A DNA stretch of 64,000 bases, taken from the NCBI RefSeq assembly GCF_002754475.1, contig NZ_PEFL01000001.1, positions 2,170,001 to 2,234,000 on the forward strand, given 5' to 3'. Shown here one piece after another: positions 32,082 through 41,616 of the stretch. Below the pieces are notes generated by a model that worked only from the letters and a program-made list of their open reading frames with translations, ran no database searches and was not told the DNA's origin. This DNA is from Comamonas sp. 26 (lineage in GTDB: Bacteria; Pseudomonadota; Gammaproteobacteria; Burkholderiales; Burkholderiaceae_C). The position numbers were made by a program, and so were the translations under genes. Each line of letters begins with the position of its first letter. Position 1 is the stretch's first letter.

Positions 32082-35000
32082 TCAATGAAAATCGCGGCTG
32101 CTCAATCCCACTTGCGCAAAACGCCCCAGCCAGCGCGTCATATCCCTGGCACGCAGCACTACCAAATGGTGAGCAGTTGGCGCTTTATCTGATTGGGCAT
32201 GAGCATGTTTTCCCTTGTATTCCTCGGCATTCAGCTGCGGAGCCGTACTTGTCTGCCATACGCCTTCCACGGCCAGCAAGCGCGAGGCCAGCAGCGGCGC
32301 TTGCCAGCGTGCAAAGGTCTTGGCCCAGACTACGAGATTGATAACGCCAGTCTCATCTTCCAGGGTGATGAACAGCGTGCCCTTGGCCGTGGGCGGGCGC
32401 TGGCGCACGGTGACGATGCCGCAGGCCCGCACCTTCTGCCCGGGCAGCATCTGACGCAGCTCGACTGCAGTTTTCAGGCCATGACGTGCTAGCCTGGGGC
32501 GCAGCAGAGCTAGCGGGTGGCGGCGCAGGCTCAGCCCCGTGGCGGCGTAGTCGAACATGATTTCCTCGCCCTCTTTCGCCGGCGGCAACGCCAGTTGCGG
32601 CTCGAGAATCGGTGCCTGGGAAAAAATGGGCGGCAGAGTGGTCTGGGCCGCAGCATCCCACATCTGCTGGCGGCGGTGACCGGCTAGGCTGCGCAGCGCA
32701 TCGGCAGCGGCCAGGGCTTCCATATCAGTCCTGTCTAGCCTGGCTCTGATGGCCAAATCGGCAACATCCGCCCATGGGGATTGCGCTGCCTGCTCCTCAA
32801 TGCGTAGCGCTGCAGCACTGCTCAGCCTGGCGACCCGGTTCAGCCCCAGGCGCACGGCAGGCTGGGGCTGCTCCACGCCGCGCAGGGTCTGCAAAGGTGC
32901 CTCCAGCGTGCATAGCCAGTGGCTGTGGCAAACATCCACGGGCAGCACGCGCACACCATGACGGCGCGCATCCTGCACAAGTTGCGAGGGTGAGTAAAAG
33001 CCCATGGGCTGGGCGTTGAGCAGAGCCTGCAGAAATATCGCCGGCTCATGGCGCTTGAGCCAGGCACTGGCATAGGCCAGCAGCGCAAAACTGTAGGCAT
33101 GGCTTTCAGGAAAGCCATATTCGCCAAAGCCCAGCATCTGCGCAAAGATGGCATTGGCAAATTCGGGGCTGTAATCTTTGGCCAGCATGCCGCCAACGAG
33201 CTCATCTCGAAAGCGATGCACGCCACCCTTTCGCTTCCAGGCGGCCATGGAGCGGCGCAGCTCGTCCGCCCTGCCCGGTGAAAAACCCGCGGCAACGATG
33301 GCGATCTGCATCACCTGCTCCTGAAAAATGGGCACGCCAAAGGTGCGCTTGAGCGCATCTTCAAGCTCCGGCTTTTCAAGCTTGAGCGGCAGATTCCGGC
33401 GTGCACGCTCGCGCGCCAGCAGATAGGGGTGGACCATGCCGCCCTGAATAGGGCCGGGCCGCACGATGGCGACCTCGACCACCAGATCATAAAAAGTGCG
33501 AGGCAGCAGGCGCGGCAGCATGCTCATCTGGGCCCGACTCTCGATCTGGAAAGTGCCCACGGTATCGGCGCGGCAAATCATGGCGTAGGTGGCCGGGTCC
33601 TCCTGGGGAATCTGGTGCAGCTCCCATAACTCGCCGCGCCAACGCGCGCGCTCATTCAATGCATTGCGCAGCATGGTGAGCATGCCCAGGGCCAGCACAT
33701 CGACCTTGAGCAGACCCACGATATCGAGATCGTCCTTGTCCCACTGAATGATTGAGCGCTTGTCCATGGTGGCAGGCTCCACGGGTACCAGGCGCGTGAG
33801 CTTGCCCTCGGTCAGTACAAAACCGCCTACATGCTGGCTCAGGTGACGCGGGCAGTCCTTGAGCTGCCAGGCCAGTTCTATCCAGAGACGCAACTGGTGG
33901 GCGCCGACGGCCCAGTCTTTTTCCTGAGCCAGTACCTGGGCCTCCTTGAGCTTGCGCTCCACCCAGTCTTCGGGCAGGACTTCAGGGGCATGCTCCTCCT
34001 CGGCCGAATCCACCGCCTCGGCCTGGGCATGCTCGCTGAACCAGTACTGCCCCTTGGCCAGGGCATCGATCAAGTCCGCTGGCAGACCCAGCGCCTTGCC
34101 CACATCGCGCAGCGCACTGCGGCTGCGCCAGCAGCTGACCACTGCCGTGAGCGCGGCGCGGTCGCGCCCGTATTTGTCATAGATGTACTGAATCACCTCC
34201 TCGCGCCGCGCATGCTCGAAGTCCACATCGATATCGGGCGGCTCCTTGCGCTCCTTGCTGATAAAGCGCTCGAACAGCAGATGGTTGCCTTTTGGGTCCA
34301 CCGCCGTGATGCCCAGGCAGTAGCAGACCGCCGAATTGGCCGCCGAGCCGCGCCCCTGGCAAAGAATGCCAATACTGCGCGCATAGCGCACGATGTCATG
34401 CACGGTGAGAAAGTACATCTCGTACTTTTGATCCGCGATCAGCGCCAGCTCCTTGAGAAGCTGGGTATGCACGTCTTCCGGAATACCTTGGGGATAGCGG
34501 CCTGCCGCGCCCTCCCAGGTCAGCCAGGCCAGGGTCTGCGTGGCCGTAATGCCGGGCAGTACGCTCTCCTGCGGATAGTGGTAACGAATCTCGTCAAGAC
34601 TGAAGCTGCAACGCCTGGCCAAGTCCAGCGTCGCCTCCAGCATGGCCTTGGGATAGAGCGAAGCCAGCCGCAGACGCGAACGCAGATGCCGCTCGGCATT
34701 CGGCTGCAGGGCAAAACCGCACTCGGCAACCATCCTGCCCAGACGAACAGCAGTCACCACGTCCTGCAGCGGCTTGCGCGAGCGTGCATGCATATGGACA
34801 TCGCCGCAGGCCAGCAACGGCAGCCCCAGCTCTGTACCCACTTGCTGCAGACTCTGCAGCCACAGGCTGTCATCGGGTGCCAGATGCAGCTCCACTCCCA
34901 GCCATAGGTTTTCAGCATTGAAATAGCCTGAGACCCTTTTCAGGCAAGCGCTGATAGCTATCCAATCAGAAGCATTCAACTGGCTGCGCTGCGGCAGCAG

Positions 35001-35477
35001 CAGGCATTCACAGCCCTGACGCAGCAAATGCCAGGGACTGGTGTCATCAAGCACATAAGCACCTTTGCCGGCCCGACTGCGGGCAACGGTAATGAATTCG
35101 CAGAGATTGCCCCAGCCCTGCAGATCACGCGCCAGCGCCACGATCTTGAGTGCTCCCCAGACAAATTCGCTGCCGTAGATCAGATGCAGGTCGCAGTCCC
35201 GCGCCGCCTCGAAAGCACGCACAGCTCCGGCCACCGAGCATTCATCGGTCAACGCCAGCGCCGCATAGCCCAGACTTTTGGCGCGGTGCACCAGTTCGGC
35301 CGGAGAGGATGCGCCACGCATAAAGCTGAAATGCGACAAGCAATGCAACTCCGCATAGACCAAAGGCCCCCTCCTGCCCATGGCCTGGGTCTGGGGACTT
35401 GCTGGTGTGACAGCGGGCGGTGGTGCGGAAGGCAGCAGTGCGGGAGCGAGCAACTCGGTCATGATCAACTCAGCCAT
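32082..35477 (-). CDS. dnaE2: error-prone DNA polymerase DnaE2 (ImuC)
   Basis: C-family polymerase of about 1131 aa. The PHP domain starts YAELHCLSHFSFMRGASSPA. The polymerase core includes ILCQGRGSAANSAVCYCLGI and the metal-binding acids of PPDIDVDFEHARREEVIQYI. GFPESHAYSFALLAYASAWL follows, and an OB-fold C-terminus (TAKGTLFITLEDETGVINLV) ends the chain. ATGs at 35477 (overlapping the imuB stop) and 35462 are both possible. It is the third gene of an SOS operon and works with ImuA and ImuB in translesion synthesis. A mini-repeat-like stretch is read in frame at 34921-34963. Confidence 0.93.
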   Translation of the reverse strand: MAELIMTELLAPALLPSAPPPAVTPASPQTQAMGRRGPLVYAELHCLSHFSFMRGASSPAELVHRAKSLGYAALALTDECSVAGAVRAFEAARDCDLHLIYGSEFVWGALKIVALARDLQGWGNLCEFITVARSRAGKGAYVLDDTSPWHLLRQGCECLLLPQRSQLNASDWIAISACLKRVSGYFNAENLWLGVELHLAPDDSLWLQSLQQVGTELGLPLLACGDVHMHARSRKPLQDVVTAVRLGRMVAECGFALQPNAERHLRSRLRLASLYPKAMLEATLDLARRCSFSLDEIRYHYPQESVLPGITATQTLAWLTWEGAAGRYPQGIPEDVHTQLLKELALIADQKYEMYFLTVHDIVRYARSIGILCQGRGSAANSAVCYCLGITAVDPKGNHLLFERFISKERKEPPDIDVDFEHARREEVIQYIYDKYGRDRAALTAVVSCWRSRSALRDVGKALGLPADLIDALAKGQYWFSEHAQAEAVDSAEEEHAPEVLPEDWVERKLKEAQVLAQEKDWAVGAHQLRLWIELAWQLKDCPRHLSQHVGGFVLTEGKLTRLVPVEPATMDKRSIIQWDKDDLDIVGLLKVDVLALGMLTMLRNALNERARWRGELWELHQIPQEDPATYAMICRADTVGTFQIESRAQMSMLPRLLPRTFYDLVVEVAIVRPGPIQGGMVHPYLLARERARRNLPLKLEKPELEDALKRTFGVPIFQEQVMQIAIVAAGFSPGRADELRRSMAAWKRKGGVHRFRDELVGGMLAKDYSPEFANAIFAQMLGFGEYGFPESHAYSFALLAYASAWLKRHEPAIFLQALLNAQPMGFYSPSQLVQDARRHGVRVLPVDVCHSHWLCTLEAPLQTLRGVEQPQPAVRLGLNRVARLSSAAALRIEEQAAQSPWADVADLAIRARLDRTDMEALAAADALRSLAGHRRQQMWDAAAQTTLPPIFSQAPILEPQLALPPAKEGEEIMFDYAATGLSLRRHPLALLRPRLARHGLKTAVELRQMLPGQKVRACGIVTVRQRPPTAKGTLFITLEDETGVINLVVWAKTFARWQAPLLASRLLAVEGVWQTSTAPQLNAEEYKGKHAHAQSDKAPTAHHLVVLRARDMTRWLGRFAQVGLSSRDFH
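34921..34963. repeat. mini-repeat-like segment inside dnaE2
   Basis: On the plus strand it reads AAATAGCCTGAGACCCTTTT, then CAGGCAAGCG and CTGATAGCTATC. On the minus strand this gives GATAGC-N3-CAGCGC-N8-AAGGG, the same pattern as the intergenic copy at 20433-20470. It is translated as part of DWIAISACLKRVSGYF between the PHP motifs. Confidence 0.5.
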
Positions 35478-36912
35478 AGATGCCCTGGGCAAACCAGTTG
35501 ACGGAGCCGATTGCCATGCGCATGGGAGTATCGGCCCGGACACGCTCGCGATAAATCCAGACATGACCGACCACGGCGTTGTAGGCCACGAAATAGTCGC
35601 GTACCGCCAGCCCGGTCTGTGAGCCAGACTGCGCGCCCTCTTGCCCTTTGTTCTCGCCATCCCACCACCCCGCCTCCAGGCGATACGGGCCCGCCTTGAG
35701 CTGCAGCGGCCCAAGCCACTGCGGGCGATTGCCCTCAACATCCAAGGCCTGGGGCTGTGGCAGCAACCAGGGCGGCCACAGAGCTTGCCAGGGGTCGGCG
35801 CAGCCGGTTTGGCTATTTTTCGTCCCAACGGGTTTGGGGTTTTGCAGCAGGTTCATCGCACTTTGACAGCGCTGCATGGCCTCAGGCCGATGATCGGCAA
35901 GAGGCTGAACCATTTGCACGGCATCGTCACCCCAGCGGGCGCTCAGGCGCTCCACCCACTCATGCCAGGCCAGGCTGTCGGGCATGCCCTGCCCCTGCGA
36001 CACCGGCAGGCAGCTCTGTGGCTCGGCAGACCAGGGCATGGTCTCCAGCGCCTGCAGCTCCAGCATATCCACGGGCGCGCGCCAGCGCCGCTGCGCCAGC
36101 TGTTCACGCAACAGGCGCTGTAAATGATCCATGCCTTGTGTGGGCTGGGCCGTGCGGATACAAAGCCCATCCCAGGGCGGCAGCTCCTGCCCATCGATAC
36201 GGCGCAGATCATGATGCCAGCGCAATTGCAGTGCCAGCACCGCATGGTGCCTGGCCTGCAGCCATGTCTGCAGCGCTCGCAGCAGCGGCTGAGCAGCCTG
36301 GAGTACCGCATCGGCGCTGTGAGCCGGGTAACCCAGATCATGGCGCTGTATGAATTGCTGCGGCAGCTGCAACCAGTCCAGCGGCTGAGGCAGCACGCCA
36401 TAAGCCTCGTCGAGCACGCGCAAAGTCCTGGCCCCAAGGCGACGCGACAGGCCTGCGCGCGGCAAGGCGCGGACATCGCCCCAGGTCTGGCAGCCCAGGC
36501 GCGACAGCAGGGCACTGTGCTGCTGCAAAGCCGTCAGGGTCCACAAGGGCAGCGCATCGATTCCCTCCAGTGAAACACGCCTTTGCCCTTGCTCTAGGCA
36601 TTTTTGCTGCAGTCTGAGCCGGGCCAGAGCCTGCCAGGCAGTGAGGCCTTGTGCGCGCAGCGATTGCTGCACCGATGCCTGCCCGGGTGCTGGCACACAG
36701 ACTTGGGCAAAAGACTGGTCAAGCCGCTCCAGCATGGCCTCGATGCCGCCCCACAGGCGCTGCACCATGCTGGTTTCCATGAGCAGTGCGTCTTCGAGCA
36801 GAACAACGCGCGGCGAGAACTCCAGCGCCCACCAGCAGACGCTGTCGGGAATCGGGCTTGACTCGCTCAAGCAGGCGGCAGGCCAGGCAATCCAGTGAGC
36901 TCGGCAATCCAT
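35470..36912 (-). CDS. imuB: ImuB, Y-family polymerase-like mutagenesis protein
   Basis: Protein of 480 aa of the ImuB type, a Y-family polymerase relative that lacks catalytic activity and acts as a hub for DnaE2 and the beta clamp. The N-terminal palm region has SVCWWALEFSPRVVLLEDAL and VQRLWGGIEAMLERL. LGCQTWGDVRALPRAGLSRR is the helix-hairpin region, followed by AYGVLPQPLDWLQLPQQF. The C-terminus VRDYFVAYNAVVGHVWIYRE and NWFAQGIYG is typical of ImuB. It starts one base after the imuA stop and overlaps dnaE2. Confidence 0.9.
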   Translation of the reverse strand: MDCRAHWIAWPAACLSESSPIPDSVCWWALEFSPRVVLLEDALLMETSMVQRLWGGIEAMLERLDQSFAQVCVPAPGQASVQQSLRAQGLTAWQALARLRLQQKCLEQGQRRVSLEGIDALPLWTLTALQQHSALLSRLGCQTWGDVRALPRAGLSRRLGARTLRVLDEAYGVLPQPLDWLQLPQQFIQRHDLGYPAHSADAVLQAAQPLLRALQTWLQARHHAVLALQLRWHHDLRRIDGQELPPWDGLCIRTAQPTQGMDHLQRLLREQLAQRRWRAPVDMLELQALETMPWSAEPQSCLPVSQGQGMPDSLAWHEWVERLSARWGDDAVQMVQPLADHRPEAMQRCQSAMNLLQNPKPVGTKNSQTGCADPWQALWPPWLLPQPQALDVEGNRPQWLGPLQLKAGPYRLEAGWWDGENKGQEGAQSGSQTGLAVRDYFVAYNAVVGHVWIYRERVRADTPMRMAIGSVNWFAQGIYG

Positions 36913-36913
36913 C

Positions 36914-37810
36914 TCATGCCTCCGCCGCCCAGTTGGAAGCCATCACAGGCGCAGCCACCCGTCCTTGCATCAGCATTGCGGCGTCCTCGCTTTGGCGCGC
37001 CTGCCTGTCTGCCTGGGCCTGAAGCACTGGCAGCCATGCCCATTGCAGAAGTGATAGCTGCACCGGCTTTTCCAGCAAAGGGCCGCGGCGCTTGAGTATC
37101 TGAAGCTGCAAACCCGGCACATGGCGAGCTGCGGGGTCTGGCGCGCGTCTTTCCAGCCTCAGCCGCAAGGCGGCAGGCGAGCTGTGCGACTCGGCCTGCA
37201 GACCTTGCCATAACCAGATCGGTCGGCCCTGAGAGGCCGCCGCCAGCTGCAAGCGCCGCTGTACCGATAAAGAAAGATCGGGCAGCCAGGCCAGCACCGC
37301 CAGCACATCGTGGCAATGCAGAGCCTGCTCGCAGGCCCAGGCCAGCTCCTGGGTAGAACGACCCGGCCGAACGCAGCACAGGCGCTCAGAGTCCAGACCT
37401 GCTGCCTGCAAGGCAGGGGCAAACGGCAGATAAGGCGGAGCCACCAGCACCACATGCTCGGTCCGCAGCCCCGCCAGCCGATGCACCCGATTCGCCAGTG
37501 CGGGCAGCAGCAAGGACCATTCCGCATGGCAATGCACTGGCTGCTGCACCTGAATCAAGGCATTGCCCGGCCAGCCGCCACCGGGCAGCTCCCGGTCCAG
37601 AGCCGCATGGCCGCTGGGCCAGACAGTCTGGCCGCTGTCCAGCTGGCAGTCCGTGCCACGCCAGACACCGGGAATCTGTATGGCCGACGCACCCGCAGGC
37701 CGTGAACCCACTTGTGTGCCCTGCTCAGCATCGGCCCGCAGCAGGCCAGACACGGCCATACCGGGCCGTGCGCCGGAGCGTGCAAAAGAGGTCAAAGATT
37801 GGGTGTTCAT
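36914..37810 (-). CDS. imuA: ImuA, SOS mutagenesis accessory protein
   Basis: RecA/SulA-like accessory protein of 298 aa. VWPSGHAALDRELPGGGWPG matches the ImuA N-terminal core. ALIQVQQPVHCHAEWSLLLP and LLEKPVQLSLLQWAWLPVLQ follow, and the Walker-type motif is degenerate. It starts with ATG 37810, preceded by GGAG, and only 17 bases after a LexA box. First gene of imuA-imuB-dnaE2, the DNA-damage-induced translesion cassette found in bacteria lacking Pol V. Confidence 0.88.
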   Translation of the reverse strand: MNTQSLTSFARSGARPGMAVSGLLRADAEQGTQVGSRPAGASAIQIPGVWRGTDCQLDSGQTVWPSGHAALDRELPGGGWPGNALIQVQQPVHCHAEWSLLLPALANRVHRLAGLRTEHVVLVAPPYLPFAPALQAAGLDSERLCCVRPGRSTQELAWACEQALHCHDVLAVLAWLPDLSLSVQRRLQLAAASQGRPIWLWQGLQAESHSSPAALRLRLERRAPDPAARHVPGLQLQILKRRGPLLEKPVQLSLLQWAWLPVLQAQADRQARQSEDAAMLMQGRVAAPVMASNWAAEA

Positions 37811-37825
37811 GCGGCAACTCCAGAG

Positions 37826-37845
37826 TACTGTACAAATATACAGTT
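37826..37845. promoter_or_regulatory. LexA (SOS) box before imuA
   Basis: CTGT-N8-ACAG at 37828-37843, inside TACTGTACAAATATACAGTT, a close match to the E. coli-type SOS box. It overlaps the imuA promoter region. Confidence 0.9.
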
Positions 37846-38007
37846 ATCTGTGTTTTTCCGCAAAACAAGGCCTGATGCAAGGCCGCAGATGCCCGCAGCC
37901 CTTTGGCCTCAACAGCCATGCACTATCAAAATAGAATTCTCAAAAACCCGAAAGCCAGAATGGGAAAGCACGCCGCATGGCGGCGTGATGCAAAAAATTC
38001 CGATTGA

Positions 38008-38058
38008 AATCACGGCTTTGCGCTTTCTGATCAAGCGCTTTCAGCTATCAAACTTGAG
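38008..38058. repeat. interspersed mini-repeat copy
   Basis: GCGCTTTCTGATCAAGCGC followed by TTTCAGCTATCAAACTTGAG fits the family core. It lies between imuA's promoter region and the HD-GYP gene end. Confidence 0.6.
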
Positions 38059-38090
38059 TTGACAGACTCTGCTCTTTCGCCGTAACTCGG

Positions 38091-39440
38091 TCAGTTCAGC
38101 GACTGCTTTGCAGCATGCATTCTTGCCGCACCCGCATGCGGCATCAGCTGGGCACAGGCCTCGCACCAGTCGACCGCGGCGAGATCAAACATCGACCCGC
38201 CATGATCCGGCACTGGCCGACGACGCAAACAGTCGTTCATGATGGCCTGCAGCTGCCACAGGGCCTCACGGTTGAGCAACGCCAGCTCGCTCATGCCCAG
38301 CGCGTCGTCCTTGAGGTAGCTCAGCACATCCATCTGCTGGCTGGGGTGTGAGCCCGCTTCGGCCAGTTGTTTTTGCAGCTGCGCCAGGCTCGCTTCCACC
38401 AAAACCGCAGCCTGTGCATCGGGCATTTGCTGCCATTGCTCGGGGAAGTCGCTTTTGAGTTCCGTCCATTTGCGCAGTGCAGCTTCGAGTGCGGCGATGC
38501 TGTGCGAGAACTCGGCCTGCAGCGGCTCAAGCGGCTGACCAGGGCTGATTTCGTCGTAGAGCAGCGGCAGGATCAGGTGCACCAGATCGGCCGGATAGCA
38601 TTTGTGGTTCATGCGCAGCATCAGTGACAGGCGCTGACCGGGCATATCGGTGAACTTCTCGAAGAAGGCCGACACCACCTCGGCCAGTAACAGCACCTGC
38701 CCCATGGGCGAGATGGCGTTGCCCTTGATGCCGCGCGGATAGCCGGAGCCGTCCATGCGCTCATGGTGTTCCAGTACGGCGATTTCGACGGCACGCGAGT
38801 ACAGCTCGGTGCTGCGCACCACCAGCATGGCGGTGACGGAATGCGCGACCAGATGCTTGCGTTCCTCGCCGCTCAAGCGATGATCCGGATCGGTCCAGAC
38901 CGGGTCCATATAGAGCATGCCCACATCGTGCAGCAGCGCCGCCGTGGCCAGCGGCACGCATTCACGCTCGGTCCAGCCGTTTTTGAGGGCCAGAAAAATC
39001 GACACCAGCGCCATCTGCAGGCTGTGGTGATAGAGGTCCTCGCGCTGCTCACGCATCACGGTGAGCTTGAAGGCGATGGCCTGAGGCAGCAGCAAGCCCT
39101 TGATGGGTGCCAGCAGGCGCTCCAGATCCCCCACGGAACTGACCATGCGATGCAGCAACTCGACCTGCTCGCATTGCTGTCGTGCCAAGGTCACCAGAGA
39201 CGCCACATCAACCAAATTACCCGTGATCAGGTTGGCATCAATCGGGTCACGCAGCTTGTGCATGACCAGACGGTCATAGAGACGACTGTCCACACGTGTG
39301 CCTTTGTCCACCAACTTCATGCCCTTCTCGGTATAGATTGCATCGCCTGTCATCACCTCCGTATGTTCGGCCATATCGGTGACTGCGCGCAAAAAATGTA
39401 CATCGGTCTCGTGCCCTGCCGCACCAGCGTTCTCACTCAT
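38091..39440 (-). CDS. HD-GYP domain protein (probable cyclic-di-GMP phosphodiesterase)
   Basis: Cytosolic protein of 449 aa. The HD-GYP domain spans about residues 140-290: LLHDVGMLYMDP gives the HD pair, HLVAHSVTAMLVV follows, and HHERMDGSGYPRGIKG is the GYP-containing motif. The N-terminal 120 residues contain AIYTEKGMKLVDKGTRVDSR, like the accessory domain of other HD-GYP proteins. No transmembrane or receiver domain is seen. ATG 39440 is preferred to a TTG at 39467. It may degrade c-di-GMP made by cyclases such as the one at 44456-45652. Confidence 0.88.
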   Translation of the reverse strand: MSENAGAAGHETDVHFLRAVTDMAEHTEVMTGDAIYTEKGMKLVDKGTRVDSRLYDRLVMHKLRDPIDANLITGNLVDVASLVTLARQQCEQVELLHRMVSSVGDLERLLAPIKGLLLPQAIAFKLTVMREQREDLYHHSLQMALVSIFLALKNGWTERECVPLATAALLHDVGMLYMDPVWTDPDHRLSGEERKHLVAHSVTAMLVVRSTELYSRAVEIAVLEHHERMDGSGYPRGIKGNAISPMGQVLLLAEVVSAFFEKFTDMPGQRLSLMLRMNHKCYPADLVHLILPLLYDEISPGQPLEPLQAEFSHSIAALEAALRKWTELKSDFPEQWQQMPDAQAAVLVEASLAQLQKQLAEAGSHPSQQMDVLSYLKDDALGMSELALLNREALWQLQAIMNDCLRRRPVPDHGGSMFDLAAVDWCEACAQLMPHAGAARMHAAKQSLN

Positions 39441-39583
39441 CAAAGTGCTCTGTTTCTGTCTGCTCAATCAAACCCAATTGTTGCAGATTGCATTATTTTT
39501 TGTAACTTTATTCAGCATAAACCGCTTACAACGCTTTATCCACTTGCGATTGCAGCTATCAAATATGCAGATTCAGCATAAAA

Positions 39584-39607
39584 AAAGAACCGCCTTGGCG
39601 GTTCTTT
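39584..39607. terminator. bidirectional intrinsic terminator
   Basis: AAAGAACCGCC pairs perfectly with GGCGGTTCTTT around a TT loop. It ends the leftward scoAB operon and lies just before the HD-GYP gene's promoter side. Confidence 0.8.
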
Positions 39608-39649
39608 GACTTGGACGCGGTCAACGGGGTCAAGGTCCTGCCGACACCT

Positions 39650-40288
39650 TTACTTGATCAGCGTCACGCCAGTCTTGGATTGAATTTCTTCAAAGCTCAC
39701 GCCGTCAGCCAGCTCCACCAGCTTCAGGCCTTCGGGGGTCACATCCATCACACCCAGATCGGTGATGATGCGGCCCACCACGCCCACGCCAGTCAGCGGC
39801 AGGGTGCAGGCGGGCAAGATCTTCAAATCGGTAGTGCCGTCCTTTTTCTTGGCCACATGCTCCATCAGCACGATGACGCGCTTGACGCCCGCCACCAGGT
39901 CCATGGCACCGCCCATGCCCTTGACCATCTTGCCGGGAATCATCCAGTTGGCCAGGTCACCCTTTTCGGACACCTGCATGGCACCCAGAATGGACAGGTT
40001 GATCTTGCCGCCACGAATCATGGCAAATGATTGGTCGGAACCAAAAATGGCTGAGCCGGGGATCGTGGTCACGGTCTGCTTGCCGGCGTTGATCAGGTCG
40101 GCGTCGACCTGGTCTTCTGTCGGGAAGGGGCCAATGCCCAGCATGCCGTTTTCAGACTGCAGCCACACTTCCTTGTCACCGGTGTGGTTGGCCACCAGCG
40201 TAGGAATGCCGATACCGAGGTTGACGTAGAAGCCGTCTTCGAGTTCTTGGGCCGCGCGCGCGGCCATCTGGTCTTGGGTCCAAGGCAT
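39650..40288 (-). CDS. scoB: 3-oxoacid CoA-transferase subunit B
   Basis: CoA-transferase beta subunit of 212 aa. [17 protein letters not shown] opens the fold, and [12 protein letters not shown] carries the catalytic Glu46 that forms the acyl-glutamyl and CoA thioester intermediate. [20 protein letters not shown] and [20 protein letters not shown] follow. AAGGAG sits before the ATG. With subunit A it moves CoA from succinyl-CoA to acetoacetate or a related 3-oxoacid. The 9-base gap to scoA indicates one transcript. Confidence 0.92.
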   Translation of the reverse strand: MPWTQDQMAARAAQELEDGFYVNLGIGIPTLVANHTGDKEVWLQSENGMLGIGPFPTEDQVDADLINAGKQTVTTIPGSAIFGSDQSFAMIRGGKINLSILGAMQVSEKGDLANWMIPGKMVKGMGGAMDLVAGVKRVIVLMEHVAKKKDGTTDLKILPACTLPLTGVGVVGRIITDLGVMDVTPEGLKLVELADGVSFEEIQSKTGVTLIK

Positions 40289-40297
40289 GACAGCTCC

Positions 40298-40999
40298 TTA
40301 TTTCTTCTCAGTGATGGTGCGCTTTTCGATGCGCTTTTCGGGATTGGCGTTGTGCACGATGCGGTGCACATAGATGCCCGGCAGGTGGATGTCGTCAGGC
40401 GCGATCTCGCCCACTTCCACCAGCTCTTCCACTTCCACCACGCAGACCTTGCCGCAGGTTGCCGCAGCAGGGTTGAAGTTGCGCGCCGTCAGGCGGAACT
40501 GCAAGTTGCCGCTCTTGTCCGCGCGCCAGGCCTTGACCAGGGACACATCGGCCACGAGGGAGCGCTCCATCACATAGGTTTCGCCATCAAACTCGCGCAG
40601 CTCTTTACCCTCAGCCACCAGCGTACCCACACCGGTCTTGGTAAAGAACGCAGGGATGCCTGCGCCGCCAGCGCGCATCTTCTCGGCCAGCGTGCCTTGG
40701 GGAGTGAATTCCAGCTCCAGCTCACCGGCCAGATACTGGCGCTCGAACTCCTTGTTCTCGCCCACGTAGCTGGCGATCATGCGCTTGATCTGGCGGGTGT
40801 CCAGCAGCTTGCCCAGACCAATACCGTCCACGCCAGCGTTGTTGGAAGCCACAGTGAGATTCTTGACGCCACTGGCGCACACAGCGTCGATCAGGGCTTC
40901 AGGAATGCCGCACAAGCCAAAGCCGCCAACGGCCAGCAATTGCCCGTCAGCCACAACGCCTTGCAGCGCCGCATCTGCGGATGGGTAGAGCTTTTTCAC
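40298..40999 (-). CDS. scoA: 3-oxoacid CoA-transferase subunit A
   Basis: CoA-transferase alpha subunit of 233 aa. The glycine-rich CoA loop is [20 protein letters not shown], followed by [20 protein letters not shown] and [20 protein letters not shown]. Start is a GTG at 40999 behind GGAG; an ATG two bases earlier is out of frame. It leads the scoAB operon and is divergent from a PAS-LuxR regulator, with a 22-bp palindrome between them, so expression is probably controlled by that regulator. Confidence 0.92.
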   Translation of the reverse strand: MKKLYPSADAALQGVVADGQLLAVGGFGLCGIPEALIDAVCASGVKNLTVASNNAGVDGIGLGKLLDTRQIKRMIASYVGENKEFERQYLAGELELEFTPQGTLAEKMRAGGAGIPAFFTKTGVGTLVAEGKELREFDGETYVMERSLVADVSLVKAWRADKSGNLQFRLTARNFNPAAATCGKVCVVEVEELVEVGEIAPDDIHLPGIYVHRIVHNANPEKRIEKRTITEKK

Positions 41000-41031
41000 A
41001 CATGTCTCCTTTATTTGGGATGCTCTACGAT

Positions 41032-41053
41032 ACTACGTACTCAAGTAAGTAGT
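41032..41053. promoter_or_regulatory. 22-bp palindrome between scoA and the LuxR-type gene
   Basis: Arms ACTACGTACT and AGTAAGTAGT around a CA centre with one mismatch. It sits in the middle of the 74-base divergent promoter region and is the likely operator of the regulator. Confidence 0.65.
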
Positions 41054-41073
41054 TTTTCGTAAAGAGCAGTACT

Positions 41074-41616
41074 ATGAATGTGGATTACCAGTTGGCGTTT
41101 GACTCAGCCCCCGTCGGTCTTGTCATTTCGCGCAACCGCATCATGATCGACTGCAATCGACAGTTATGTGAAATGTTCCATGCATCGCGCGAGGTACTCA
41201 TAGGCCAGACGTTCCAGGTGCTTTACCCCAGTGTCGATGAATACGAGCGGCTGGGCGCGCGCATCGCCCCCATTCTCAATACCACAGGCATCTATTCCGA
41301 CAACCGCATCATGAAGCGCGCCAATGGCGAGGTCTTCTGGTGCCATGTCAGCGGCCGCACCCTCGATCGCGATGACCCGCATGCTTCGGGCATCTGGAGC
41401 TTTGAAGATCTCTCGGCCCAGCGCCCTGTCAAAGCCGAGCTCACAGGCCGCGAGCGCGAAGTAGCGGCGCGCCTGCTCGAAGGCATGACCAGCAAGGAAA
41501 TTGGCAAGGCGCTGGCCATCAGCCACCGTACGGTAGAAATTTATCGAGCCCGCCTGATGCGCAAATACGGTGCATCCACGGCCGCCGATCTGGTGCACAA
41601 ACTGGTGGCTGGGTGA
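41074..41616 (+). CDS. PAS domain LuxR-family regulator
   Basis: Regulator of 180 aa. Residues about 6-110 are a PAS domain (FDSAPVGLVISRNRIMIDCN, GEVFWCHVSGRTLDRDD). A LuxR-type HTH covers about 118-178 (LTGREREVAARLLEGMTSKE, LAISHRTVEIYRARLMRKYG). No receiver domain is present, so the PAS domain must sense a ligand or cofactor directly. It is divergent from scoAB and very likely regulates it. Similar PAS-LuxR/scoAB pairs are common in Burkholderiales as far as I know. Confidence 0.88.
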   Translation: MNVDYQLAFDSAPVGLVISRNRIMIDCNRQLCEMFHASREVLIGQTFQVLYPSVDEYERLGARIAPILNTTGIYSDNRIMKRANGEVFWCHVSGRTLDRDDPHASGIWSFEDLSAQRPVKAELTGREREVAARLLEGMTSKEIGKALAISHRTVEIYRARLMRKYGASTAADLVHKLVAG

